Source: Bacteroidales bacterium (GTDB taxonomy: Bacteria; Bacteroidota; Bacteroidia; Bacteroidales; UBA932). Taken from it: 42,731 bases of DNA. Position numbers and translations under genes: made by a program. Below the pieces are notes generated by a model. The model did not search any database. It worked only from the letters and a program-made list of their open reading frames with translations, and was not told the origin of the DNA. Shown here piece by piece: positions 1-6,625 of this stretch; the stretch's first letter is position 1, and every line of letters begins with the position of its first letter. Where the stretch lies: assembly GCA_009774765.1 (NCBI GenBank), contig VSOK01000022.1, forward strand, positions 1 to 42,731, given 5' to 3'.

Positions 1-6
1 ATGCGC

Positions 7-40
7 GTGTGGTGGGCTCGGATATGTGTATAAGAGCCTG
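7..40 (+). other. Probable Nextera transposase-adapter remnant at the contig end
   Basis: By eye, these 34 bases align without gaps to the Illumina Nextera read-2 transposase adapter, differing at 5 positions (9, 11, 23, 37 and 39). The run GTGGGCTCGG followed by TGTGTATAAGAG is diagnostic. It is most likely untrimmed library adapter rather than genomic DNA, so bases 1-40 should not be interpreted biologically. Confidence 0.85.
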
Positions 41-53
41 CCCCTCACCCCTC

Positions 54-93
54 AAAAAAAAGAGGATTGACTAATATCTTTAGTCAATCCTCT
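54..93 (-). terminator. Intrinsic terminator downstream of the 91-aa gene
   Basis: Bases 61-73 and 81-93 form a perfect 13-bp stem with a 7-base loop. On the minus strand the stem is followed by a run of U (the A run at 54-61). It sits just beyond the stop codon of the minus-strand gene that ends at 117. Confidence 0.85.
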
Positions 94-116
94 CGACAGG
101 TTCTGATGATATCAGA

Positions 117-392
117 TTATTTTGCTTCGATGGCTACTACTGCGTTGAGTTTCTCGCAGAGTTCATCTATTTTCTCGAACATTTCCTTGCGGAGGTTCAT
201 ATAGTATGAACGTTTTTTGCCTTCAGGTTTGTTGACCTTGTCTTTGAGGTTGTTGTAGAGGTCTACTGCCTCATCGATTATTTTGCTGATCTCTTCTGAA
301 TTTGTATAAGGAAGCGCAGCAAAAAGAGTGCAGTCGTTGATAAACTCGTCAACGAAATATTCAATGTCTTTTTTGATAACTCTAAGGTTCAT
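117..392 (-). CDS. Small conserved-looking hypothetical protein (91 aa)
   Basis: The 91-residue product is charged and predicted helical, with no signal peptide or membrane segment, so it is probably cytoplasmic. I do not recognise the family. It is probably a real gene: it has a perfect-stem terminator just downstream, a well-spaced Bacteroidota promoter upstream (TTTG-N20-TATATTTG on the minus strand), and the ATG follows an AT-rich leader. The stretch KKDIEYFVDEFINDC near the start and a lysine-rich KPEGKKRSYY segment in the middle are its most distinctive parts. No function is proposed. It appears monocistronic. Confidence 0.75.
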   Translation of the reverse strand: MNLRVIKKDIEYFVDEFINDCTLFAALPYTNSEEISKIIDEAVDLYNNLKDKVNKPEGKKRSYYMNLRKEMFEKIDELCEKLNAVVAIEAK

Positions 393-426
393 AATGATTT
401 ATGTATTAAGTTTTGATTTCACTCTG

Positions 427-458
427 CAAATATAGCAAAAAGCGAGAGCAGAAGCAAA
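427..458 (-). promoter_or_regulatory. Promoter of the 91-aa gene, inside the first tandem-repeat unit
   Basis: On the minus strand the -7 box TATATTTG is at 427-434 and the -33 box TTTG at 455-458, with 20 bp between them. This matches the Bacteroidota housekeeping promoter consensus TTTG/TAnnTTTG. The -33 box lies in the repeat unit described at 435-750. Confidence 0.65.
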
Positions 459-750
459 GTTTTACTTTGATTATGCCGAGCGCAAGCATATATGTGAGCG
501 CCAGCTCAAATTGGCAAAAAGCGAGAGCAGAAGCAAAGTTTTACTTTGATTATGCCGAGCGCAAGCGTATATGTGAGCGCCAGCTCAAATTGGCAAAAAG
601 CGAGAGCAGAAGCAAAGTTTTGCTTTGATTATGCCGAGCGCAAGCGTATATATGGACCAACGGCTCAAATATAGCAAAAAGCCGAGAGCAGAGTCAAACT
701 TGCTTGAACTATACCGAACTATACCGAACTATACCGAGGCGCAAGCGTAA
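435..750. repeat. About four copies of a 79-bp tandem repeat, plus a 10-bp microrepeat
   Basis: Units begin at 435, 514, 593 and 674 (periods 79, 79 and 81). Each carries GCAAAAAGC(C)GAGAGCAGA followed by AGCAAAGTTTTACTTTGATT and TATGCCGAGCGCAAGC. The fourth copy is diverged and ends in three head-to-tail copies of GAACTATACC (706-735). A 71-codon open frame runs through it, but it is only repeat sequence and is not called. The block separates the 91-aa gene from the NlpC/P60 gene. Confidence 0.85.
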
Positions 751-773
751 TAGTATGTATTTTAAATGAAAAA

Positions 774-1733
774 TTATATTCCGGGTATGATTCTCCTTGC
801 GGAAAGCAGCTTGTATGAATTTTCATAATACAGGTCGTCTTCCGGGAACAGCGAGCTGAGTCTTACCTTGTGGGATGAATGTATGAATTTGCCGTCTCCG
901 ATGTAGATGCCTACGTGGGTGATCCTGTGGCTGCCATCGGACGATGGTGCACCGAAGAATATAAGGTCTCCGGGCTCGAGCGTTCCGGCACGTCTGTGCA
1001 TTTCCTCCGACAGGCCCTCCGAATCCGGCCCGAATGATATGTCAGCCTGTACTCCTGCATCGGTTCCGGAGCGGGCCTGCTGGGATGCGTTGCGCGGAAG
1101 CGAAATGCCGTTCATCTGAAATACGAGTCTTGTGAATCCGCTGCAGTCGACCCCGTTGACCGATGCTCCTCCCCATAGGTATGGTACTCCTATGAATTTC
1201 ATCGCCTCCTTGATTATGTTCCGGGCGGAAGGCTCCCTTGAAGCCTGCCATCTGTCCGATTCCTCCACATCCTGTTTGAGGACATAGCCTCGGATTCCTG
1301 AAGGGAGCAGGACTCCGGTGAACCTTCCGGATCTCTCACCTGAGACCCTCATTATATCCCCGGCTACTATGTCTGTGATTTTCTGCGATTTTGCCGAAGG
1401 CTCAGAATATATTGTGCTGTGCCAGGCTGTACAGATATATTTTGGGGCGGACATATATGCTTCAATCTCTTTTTCTCCCATTTCGACCAGCCCCAGCTCT
1501 GTGCACCAGGCAGTATATGGCTCGGGGGTGACCACCTGTCTCCAATATCCTTCCTCTCCAGTGATTTCCACGACTGTCCCCATCAGTGCCTGTGTGCCGA
1601 GCTCTGCCGTATAGTCCGGTGCTTCGCGCAGAAAATTCACGGAGATGTCCACTACCGCATATCTGGGCTGGGCCGTCAAGACTGCTCCGGCAAAGGAGAG
1701 TGCCGCCGCTATTGTAATAATTGTCTTTTTCAT
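774..1733 (-). CDS. Secreted SH3b-NlpC/P60 cell-wall peptidase
   Basis: Numbering is from the start chosen here (319 aa). A Sec signal peptide (MKKTIITIAAALSFAGAVLTA) precedes two bacterial SH3-like segments (about residues 30-85 and 95-160) and a C-terminal NlpC/P60 domain (about 170-319). The catalytic triad is visible: Cys197 in DCSGF, His273 in HVGIYIG and His285 in HSSH. The order matches YkfC-type gamma-D-glutamyl-diamino-acid endopeptidases that cleave muropeptide stems in the periplasm. An upstream in-frame ATG at 1760 would put nine residues before the signal peptide and overlap the -7 box, so the MKK start at 1733 is preferred. It diverges from the radical SAM gene. The exact peptide substrate is inferred from the family. 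Confidence 0.9.
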   Translation of the reverse strand: MKKTIITIAAALSFAGAVLTAQPRYAVVDISVNFLREAPDYTAELGTQALMGTVVEITGEEGYWRQVVTPEPYTAWCTELGLVEMGEKEIEAYMSAPKYICTAWHSTIYSEPSAKSQKITDIVAGDIMRVSGERSGRFTGVLLPSGIRGYVLKQDVEESDRWQASREPSARNIIKEAMKFIGVPYLWGGASVNGVDCSGFTRLVFQMNGISLPRNASQQARSGTDAGVQADISFGPDSEGLSEEMHRRAGTLEPGDLIFFGAPSSDGSHRITHVGIYIGDGKFIHSSHKVRLSSLFPEDDLYYENSYKLLSARRIIPGI

Positions 1734-1757
1734 CGGATGAATGTTCTGTAAAACGGA

Positions 1758-1765
1758 CAAATTTA
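1758..1765 (-). promoter_or_regulatory. -7 box upstream of the NlpC/P60 gene
   Basis: The minus strand reads TAAATTTG, a full match to TAnnTTTG, about 25 bp upstream of the start at 1733. A TTTG at 26 bp is too far away for a good -33 box, so the call rests on the -7 box. Confidence 0.5.
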
Positions 1766-1809
1766 AGAAGAATTGTACTTCCTGTCAGGTCCAAAGGAAA
1801 TAAATTCTG

Positions 1810-1817
1810 TAAATTTG
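1810..1817 (+). promoter_or_regulatory. -7 box immediately upstream of the radical SAM gene
   Basis: TAAATTTG matches TAnnTTTG and ends 8 bp before the ATG at 1826. Transcription would start at or just before the start codon, giving a leaderless or nearly leaderless mRNA. No good -33 TTTG is seen. Confidence 0.5.
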
Positions 1818-1825
1818 CAGCCGTT

Positions 1826-2815
1826 ATGGAATTTTTTGATGGACGAAGATACAATTCCTCCGTAGGGTATTTCAAGAGAAAATACGGGGAAAGGCTGCAG
1901 AAGATAGTTATTGATGCCGGATTTACCTGCCCCAACAGGGACGGGAAAGCCGGTCGTGGAGGATGCACATATTGTGACAATGCCGCGTTCCATCCGTCAT
2001 ACAGTACGTCAGGGAAATCCTTGTATGACCAGATGGAGGAGGGGATAGAGTTCCATAAGGTGCGCTATCGCAATGCAACCCGCTATCTCGCGTATTTCCA
2101 GTCGTTTTCAAACACATACGCTCCTCTGGAACGCCTGAGGTCTCTCTATGAGGAGGCTCTGTCACATCCATCCGTCGTAGGGATTGTCATCGGTACGCGT
2201 CCGGATTGCGTGGATGAAGGCAAACTGGACTATCTTGCCGAACTTGCGGAAGGCAATGTGCTGAAGGGATGGGAAAGGACTATGTCAGTGGAATGTGCCG
2301 TCAGGAAGTCTCCGGTTGTCATTGTTGAATACGGGATAGAATCGTGTTATGACAGGACTTTGGAGAGGATCAACAGGGGGCACGACTTTGCCGCGGTCCG
2401 CAAGGCTGTGGAGATGACCGCTCAGCGGGGGCTTGATATGGGGGCGCATTTCATTCTCGGACTTCCCGGGGAAAGCCGTCAGATGATGCTGGAGGAGTGT
2501 GCGATGATCAACGGGCTTCCGATACGTTCAGCGAAATTCCATCAGCTTCAGATTGTCAAAGGCACTGCAATGGAAAAGGAATACCGGGAGCATCCTGAGG
2601 ATTTTGAGCATTTTACGCTTGACGGATATCTCGATTTCTTTGTAGATATGCTTGAAAGGCTCCGTCCGGACCTCAATATAGAGCGTTTTGCAGGGGAGGT
2701 CCCTCCGAGGTTTGTCAATGAGACTCCGTGGGGGCTGGTCAGGAATGTCGAGCTGCTGCGTATGCTGGAGCACAGGCTTGAAGAGCGCGGCACCTGGCAG
2801 GGACGGCTTCTGTAG
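1826..2815 (+). CDS. TIGR01212/YhcC-family radical SAM protein
   Basis: The 329-residue product has the family's N-terminal signature GFTCPNRDG then GGCTYC. Its cysteines are spaced more widely than the classic CxxxCxxC but would ligate the 4Fe-4S cluster that cleaves S-adenosylmethionine. Other family marks are the opening RRYNSSVGYFKRKYGE, the YFQSFSNTYAP segment, VIGTRPDCV, VEYGIESC and MGAHFILGLPGE. It is cytoplasmic; the substrate of this Elp3-like subfamily is not established to my knowledge. The ATG at 1826 fits the family's usual N-terminus; 35 further codons upstream are open but overlap the promoter. It diverges from the NlpC/P60 gene and precedes guaB. Confidence 0.9.
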   Translation: MEFFDGRRYNSSVGYFKRKYGERLQKIVIDAGFTCPNRDGKAGRGGCTYCDNAAFHPSYSTSGKSLYDQMEEGIEFHKVRYRNATRYLAYFQSFSNTYAPLERLRSLYEEALSHPSVVGIVIGTRPDCVDEGKLDYLAELAEGNVLKGWERTMSVECAVRKSPVVIVEYGIESCYDRTLERINRGHDFAAVRKAVEMTAQRGLDMGAHFILGLPGESRQMMLEECAMINGLPIRSAKFHQLQIVKGTAMEKEYREHPEDFEHFTLDGYLDFFVDMLERLRPDLNIERFAGEVPPRFVNETPWGLVRNVELLRMLEHRLEERGTWQGRLL

Positions 2816-2880
2816 CGTTGCCCCTCCTGCCGTTCCTCCATTTATTCTCTGCATTATTTTAATAATTCAAAACAGATTTC

Positions 2881-2888
2881 TATATTTG
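2881..2888 (+). promoter_or_regulatory. -7 box of the guaB operon promoter
   Basis: TATATTTG lies 18 bp before the guaB ATG. The bases about 20 bp upstream (TATTTT) are only a weak -33 box. It would serve guaB and the three co-directional envelope genes behind it. Confidence 0.6.
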
Positions 2889-2906
2889 CAAATTAAAATC
2901 CTTACG

Positions 2907-4376
2907 ATGCAGACTTTTGTAAATTCTCAGATTTCTGAAGGTTTGACCTTCGATGACGTATTGCTTATTCCTGCACGCTCCGAGGTATTGCCTCGAGATG
3001 TAGATGTCACTTCAAATTTCACAAGAAACATCAGACTTCACACGCCTGTCGTATCGGCGGCTATGGATACCGTAACCGAAGCTGAGCTCGCTATCGCGAT
3101 CGCCCGTGCCGGAGGTATCGGTGTGATTCACAAGAATATGACAATAGAGCAGCAGATGGCTCAGGTCCGTCGTGTCAAGAGGGCTGAGAACGGAATGATA
3201 TATGATCCTGTCACAATCCATCCGGACGCCACTGTCGGTGCGGCTCTCAGCATGATGGCTCAGCATCATATCGGAGGAATACCTGTTGTGGATGACAACA
3301 ACTTTCTTATCGGTATTGTCACCAACAGGGATCTGCGTTTCCTGGACAATCTGAAACAGCCTGTTTCAGCTGTCATGACTTCTGAAAATCTGGTGACTGC
3401 GCCTCAGGGCATCGGCCTTGCGGAAGCTACTGATATAATAAAGAGCCATAAGTTCGAGAAACTTCCTGTTGTCGACAAGGATGGCAAGCTTGTAGGACTT
3501 ATCACCTACAAGGACCTTATGAAAATCAAGGACAATCCGATTGCTTCCAAAGATGCGAAAGGACGTCTTCTTGTCGCTGCGGCTGTCGGAGTCAAGTCTG
3601 ATACCATAGAAAGGATTGAAATGCTTGCAAGTGCAGGCGCGGACGCAGTCGTTGTCGACACCGCACACGGTCATTCTGTCGGTGTGCTTGAGGTGATAAA
3701 GAAAGCCTGCGAAGCACTTCCGGGCATCGAGATAGTAGCGGGAAATGTCGCTACGGGCGAAGCGGCAAAGGCTCTTGCCGATGCCGGTGTAAGCGGAGTC
3801 AAGGTGGGCATCGGTCCGGGATCAATCTGTACTACACGTGTGATTGCCGGTGTCGGAATGCCACAGCTCTCAGCCGTGATGATGGCTTCCGAGGCTCTTA
3901 AAGGTACAGGAATCCCTGTGATCGCGGATGGAGGAATCAGATATTCAGGAGATATAGTGAAAGCTCTTGCCGCAGGTGCCAGCACAATCATGGCGGGCTC
4001 TCTGTTTGCCGGTGTGGAGGAATCTCCTGGAGAGACCATCATCCTCAACGGAAGGAAATTCAAGTCGTATCGCGGAATGGGTTCCCTCGAAGCAATGCAG
4101 CAGGGCTCCAAAGACAGATATTTCCAGGATATGGAAGAAGATATCAAGAAACTCGTTCCTGAAGGAATTGTCGCACAGGTTCCGTACAAGGGCACCCTTT
4201 CAGAGGTTGTCTATCAGCTTGTGGGCGGTCTCCGTGCCGGAATGGGCTATTGCGGTGCAAAGGATATAGAGGCTCTTCGTGGAGCAAAGTTTGTCCGTAT
4301 TACAAATGCGGGTTATATTGAGGGACATCCACATGATGTGACAATCACAAGGGAGTCTCCGAACTATTCAAGATAA
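2907..4376 (+). CDS. guaB: Inosine-5'-monophosphate dehydrogenase
   Basis: IMP dehydrogenase oxidises IMP to XMP with NAD+, the committed step of guanine nucleotide synthesis, in the cytoplasm. The 489-residue length is normal. The N-terminal part is EGLTFDDVLLIPARSEV. A pair of CBS domains (about residues 95-205) is inserted in the TIM barrel. The catalytic loop GPGSICTTR carries Cys308; downstream are IADGGIRYSGD, GSLFAGVEESPGE and the flap RGMGSLEAM. The ATG at 2907 is chosen because it gives the family N-terminus and follows a TATATTTG -7 box; a longer open frame upstream overlaps the radical SAM gene. The stop overlaps the next start as TAATG, implying translational coupling. Confidence 0.98.
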   Translation: MQTFVNSQISEGLTFDDVLLIPARSEVLPRDVDVTSNFTRNIRLHTPVVSAAMDTVTEAELAIAIARAGGIGVIHKNMTIEQQMAQVRRVKRAENGMIYDPVTIHPDATVGAALSMMAQHHIGGIPVVDDNNFLIGIVTNRDLRFLDNLKQPVSAVMTSENLVTAPQGIGLAEATDIIKSHKFEKLPVVDKDGKLVGLITYKDLMKIKDNPIASKDAKGRLLVAAAVGVKSDTIERIEMLASAGADAVVVDTAHGHSVGVLEVIKKACEALPGIEIVAGNVATGEAAKALADAGVSGVKVGIGPGSICTTRVIAGVGMPQLSAVMMASEALKGTGIPVIADGGIRYSGDIVKALAAGASTIMAGSLFAGVEESPGETIILNGRKFKSYRGMGSLEAMQQGSKDRYFQDMEEDIKKLVPEGIVAQVPYKGTLSEVVYQLVGGLRAGMGYCGAKDIEALRGAKFVRITNAGYIEGHPHDVTITRESPNYSR

Positions 4377-5236
4377 TGCGTCTGAGGACAGCAAATGTTC
4401 TTATTGCCGCGTTTATGATTATCGCGCTGTCGTCGTGCAGGCTGGTTAATTCCATTCTGCACGACGATGACGTTGTTGCCAAGGTGGGAAGTATGATGCT
4501 CTACCGGAGTGAGGTCACAAGACTGATTCCGGACGGGACCCCGAGCGAGGACAGCCTCAGGCTTGCTCTCCAGTACATAAACACCTGGGCTTCTGATATG
4601 GTCTTTCTCGAGGTTGCCGAGGAGCAGCTGTCGAAGACTGACAAGGATGTTTCCAAGGAGCTGGAAGCATACAGACGTTCTCTTCTGAAATACAGGTACG
4701 AGCAGCTGTTTGTCAATGAAAGGCTTGACACATCTGTTACTGAAGACCAGATAGAGAAATATTATACTGCCCATTCCGAAGAATTTACGCTTGAGCGTCC
4801 TATAGTGAAGGCCAGGTATATGAAAATTTCTCCGGAGCTTCCGGATGTCGAAAGGCTGAAAAAGCTTATGTCCTCATCGGACGAGGAGGATATATGGGAA
4901 GTGGAGAATCTTGCATATTCTATTGCCAACCAGTACCTTTCCTATGAGGATAAATGGATAGACATAGCTGTTCTCGCCCGTGATCTCGGGGTGGACTATG
5001 CGAGTCTGTTCAATGTAAGGGCAGGTGAATATGTGGAGAACATTGACGGCTATGGAAAGCTGAATGTCGCATATATCAGTGATGTGGTACGCGGCGGGGC
5101 GGTGCCTCCTGTGGAATTCTGTGTGCCGAGGATCACTGATATAATAATAAGCACGCGGAAGCATCGTCTGACCACGTCTCTGGAACAGGACTTGCTTGAG
5201 GATGCGCGCGGCAAAGGAAAATTTGTAATATATTGA
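4376..5236 (+). CDS. Lipoprotein related to SurA-N/PpiC-type foldases
   Basis: The 286-residue protein has a lipoprotein signal ending LSSC (Cys21), so it should be anchored in the periplasm. After it, DDVVAKVGSMMLYRSEVTRL resembles the start of SurA-like chaperones. A helical segment (about 55-125) follows, with ITRL/TEDQIEKYYTAHSEEF-type text typical of the linker before a parvulin domain, but I see no clear complete parvulin domain. It overlaps guaB by one base (TAATG) and is followed after 4 bp by a SurA-like isomerase, so a role in outer-membrane protein folding is inferred from context. Catalytic isomerase activity is doubtful. Confidence 0.8.
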   Translation: MRLRTANVLIAAFMIIALSSCRLVNSILHDDDVVAKVGSMMLYRSEVTRLIPDGTPSEDSLRLALQYINTWASDMVFLEVAEEQLSKTDKDVSKELEAYRRSLLKYRYEQLFVNERLDTSVTEDQIEKYYTAHSEEFTLERPIVKARYMKISPELPDVERLKKLMSSSDEEDIWEVENLAYSIANQYLSYEDKWIDIAVLARDLGVDYASLFNVRAGEYVENIDGYGKLNVAYISDVVRGGAVPPVEFCVPRITDIIISTRKHRLTTSLEQDLLEDARGKGKFVIY

Positions 5237-5240
5237 TTAT

Positions 5241-6617
5241 ATGAAATATTTAAGGTTTGTTACAGCTGTCGTTCTGATGGGGATATCTGTCCTTGTCTCT
5301 GCCCAGCGTTACCAGAACGGAGTTATAGACAAGACTATAGCAGTTGTCGGAAATGAAATGATAATGATTTCCCAGCTGGAGCAGGAGGTTCAGATGATGA
5401 GAGCCAGCGGAATGGCGTCCGACAGGAATATGAGGTGCGAGATCCTTGAACAGATGATGACATCAAAACTCTTCCTTATGCAGGCAAGAGTGGATTCCCT
5501 GACAGTCAATCAGGATATGGTATCTATGGAGCTCGGCAGCCGTATTGACCAGATCAGAACCCAGCTCGGAGGAGATGAGGGAGTGGAAAAATATTTCAAC
5601 AAGCCGATGTTCAAGCTGCGCCAGGAATGGCAGCAGACGCTTCAGGATCAGAGCCTTACACAACAGATGCAGCAGCAGATAGCGTCTCAGATACCTGAGA
5701 TGACACCGTATGATGTTGAGAAATATGTGGAATCGACACCGGAAGAGGACCTTCCTGTGGTACCTATCAAATATCAGCTCAGCCAGATATGCCTGTATCC
5801 CGACAGGGAGGCTGCCAACAGTGCTGTAAAAGAGAGGCTTCTCGCCATAAGGGAGCGTATCATCAACGGGGAGAAATTTGCGACTCTTGCAAGGATCTAT
5901 TCACAGGACCCTGGAAGCGCGAGAAAGGGCGGTGAGCTCGGAATGGCTTCGAAATCAATCTTCTGGCCAGCCTTTTCGGATGCTGCAATGTCTTTGAAGC
6001 CTGGAGTCGTGTCGCAGATAGTCGAGACACCGGACGGATTCCATATAATCGAGGTTCTTGAGAAAAAGGGTGATATGTTCAATGCCAGACATATTCTTCT
6101 CAAGCCGGAGTACACGATTGATGATCAGGAAAAGGCATTCAAGACCCTTGACAGTCTCAAGACGGAGATAGGTGCAGGTTCCGTGACTTTCCAGCTTGCC
6201 GCAAGATTCTATTCGGAGGATCCTTCGACAAGGACAAACGGCGGCCAGATGTCGGACGCCAACAACGGCGGATCGTCATATTTTGAAATCGACCAGCTCA
6301 AACCTCAGGACTACAATGCCATAAAGGATCTGAAGGAGGGTGAAATCACCGATCCTATTGAGTCTGTCGATAACGAAGGACGCGGAAATACCGTCTATAA
6401 GATTATCAGGGTAGATAAAATCATACCTGCACATACGGCCAACTTCAGCAGTGACTACAATCTTCTGCTTGAGGATGCCAAGAACAAGAAAGCGATGGAG
6501 GCGATCGACAATTTCATTGACAGCAAGATAAAGACTACATATATTGTCATTGACCCTCTTTTCAAGGACTGCACTTTCAACAAGGAGGGATGGTCCGAAA
6601 AAATCAGAAAAGACTGA
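5241..6617 (+). CDS. SurA-like periplasmic peptidylprolyl isomerase
   Basis: The 458-residue protein has a Sec signal (MKYLRFVTAVVLMGISVLVSAQ). An N-terminal SurA chaperone region starting with DKTIAVVGNEMIMISQLEQEV runs from about 28 to 165. Two parvulin (PpiC) domains follow at about 178-275 and 281-390. The first shows FATLARIYSQDPGSARKGGE and PDGFHIIEV; the second shows ARHILLKPEY and ARFYSEDPSTRTNGGQ. This matches SurA, which escorts unfolded beta-barrel proteins across the periplasm. It lies between an SurA-N-like lipoprotein and an OstA-like protein, consistent with an outer-membrane assembly operon. It could be named surA by role, but orthology is not proven here. Confidence 0.9.
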   Translation: MKYLRFVTAVVLMGISVLVSAQRYQNGVIDKTIAVVGNEMIMISQLEQEVQMMRASGMASDRNMRCEILEQMMTSKLFLMQARVDSLTVNQDMVSMELGSRIDQIRTQLGGDEGVEKYFNKPMFKLRQEWQQTLQDQSLTQQMQQQIASQIPEMTPYDVEKYVESTPEEDLPVVPIKYQLSQICLYPDREAANSAVKERLLAIRERIINGEKFATLARIYSQDPGSARKGGELGMASKSIFWPAFSDAAMSLKPGVVSQIVETPDGFHIIEVLEKKGDMFNARHILLKPEYTIDDQEKAFKTLDSLKTEIGAGSVTFQLAARFYSEDPSTRTNGGQMSDANNGGSSYFEIDQLKPQDYNAIKDLKEGEITDPIESVDNEGRGNTVYKIIRVDKIIPAHTANFSSDYNLLLEDAKNKKAMEAIDNFIDSKIKTTYIVIDPLFKDCTFNKEGWSEKIRKD

Positions 6618-6625
6618 GCAGCTAA

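Noticed and set aside
413..628. 71-codon open frame on the plus strand
   Set aside because: It consists entirely of the 79-bp tandem repeat and has no independent coding signal.
435..750. CRISPR array
   Set aside because: The repeats are contiguous 79-bp units without unique spacers, and no cas genes are present.
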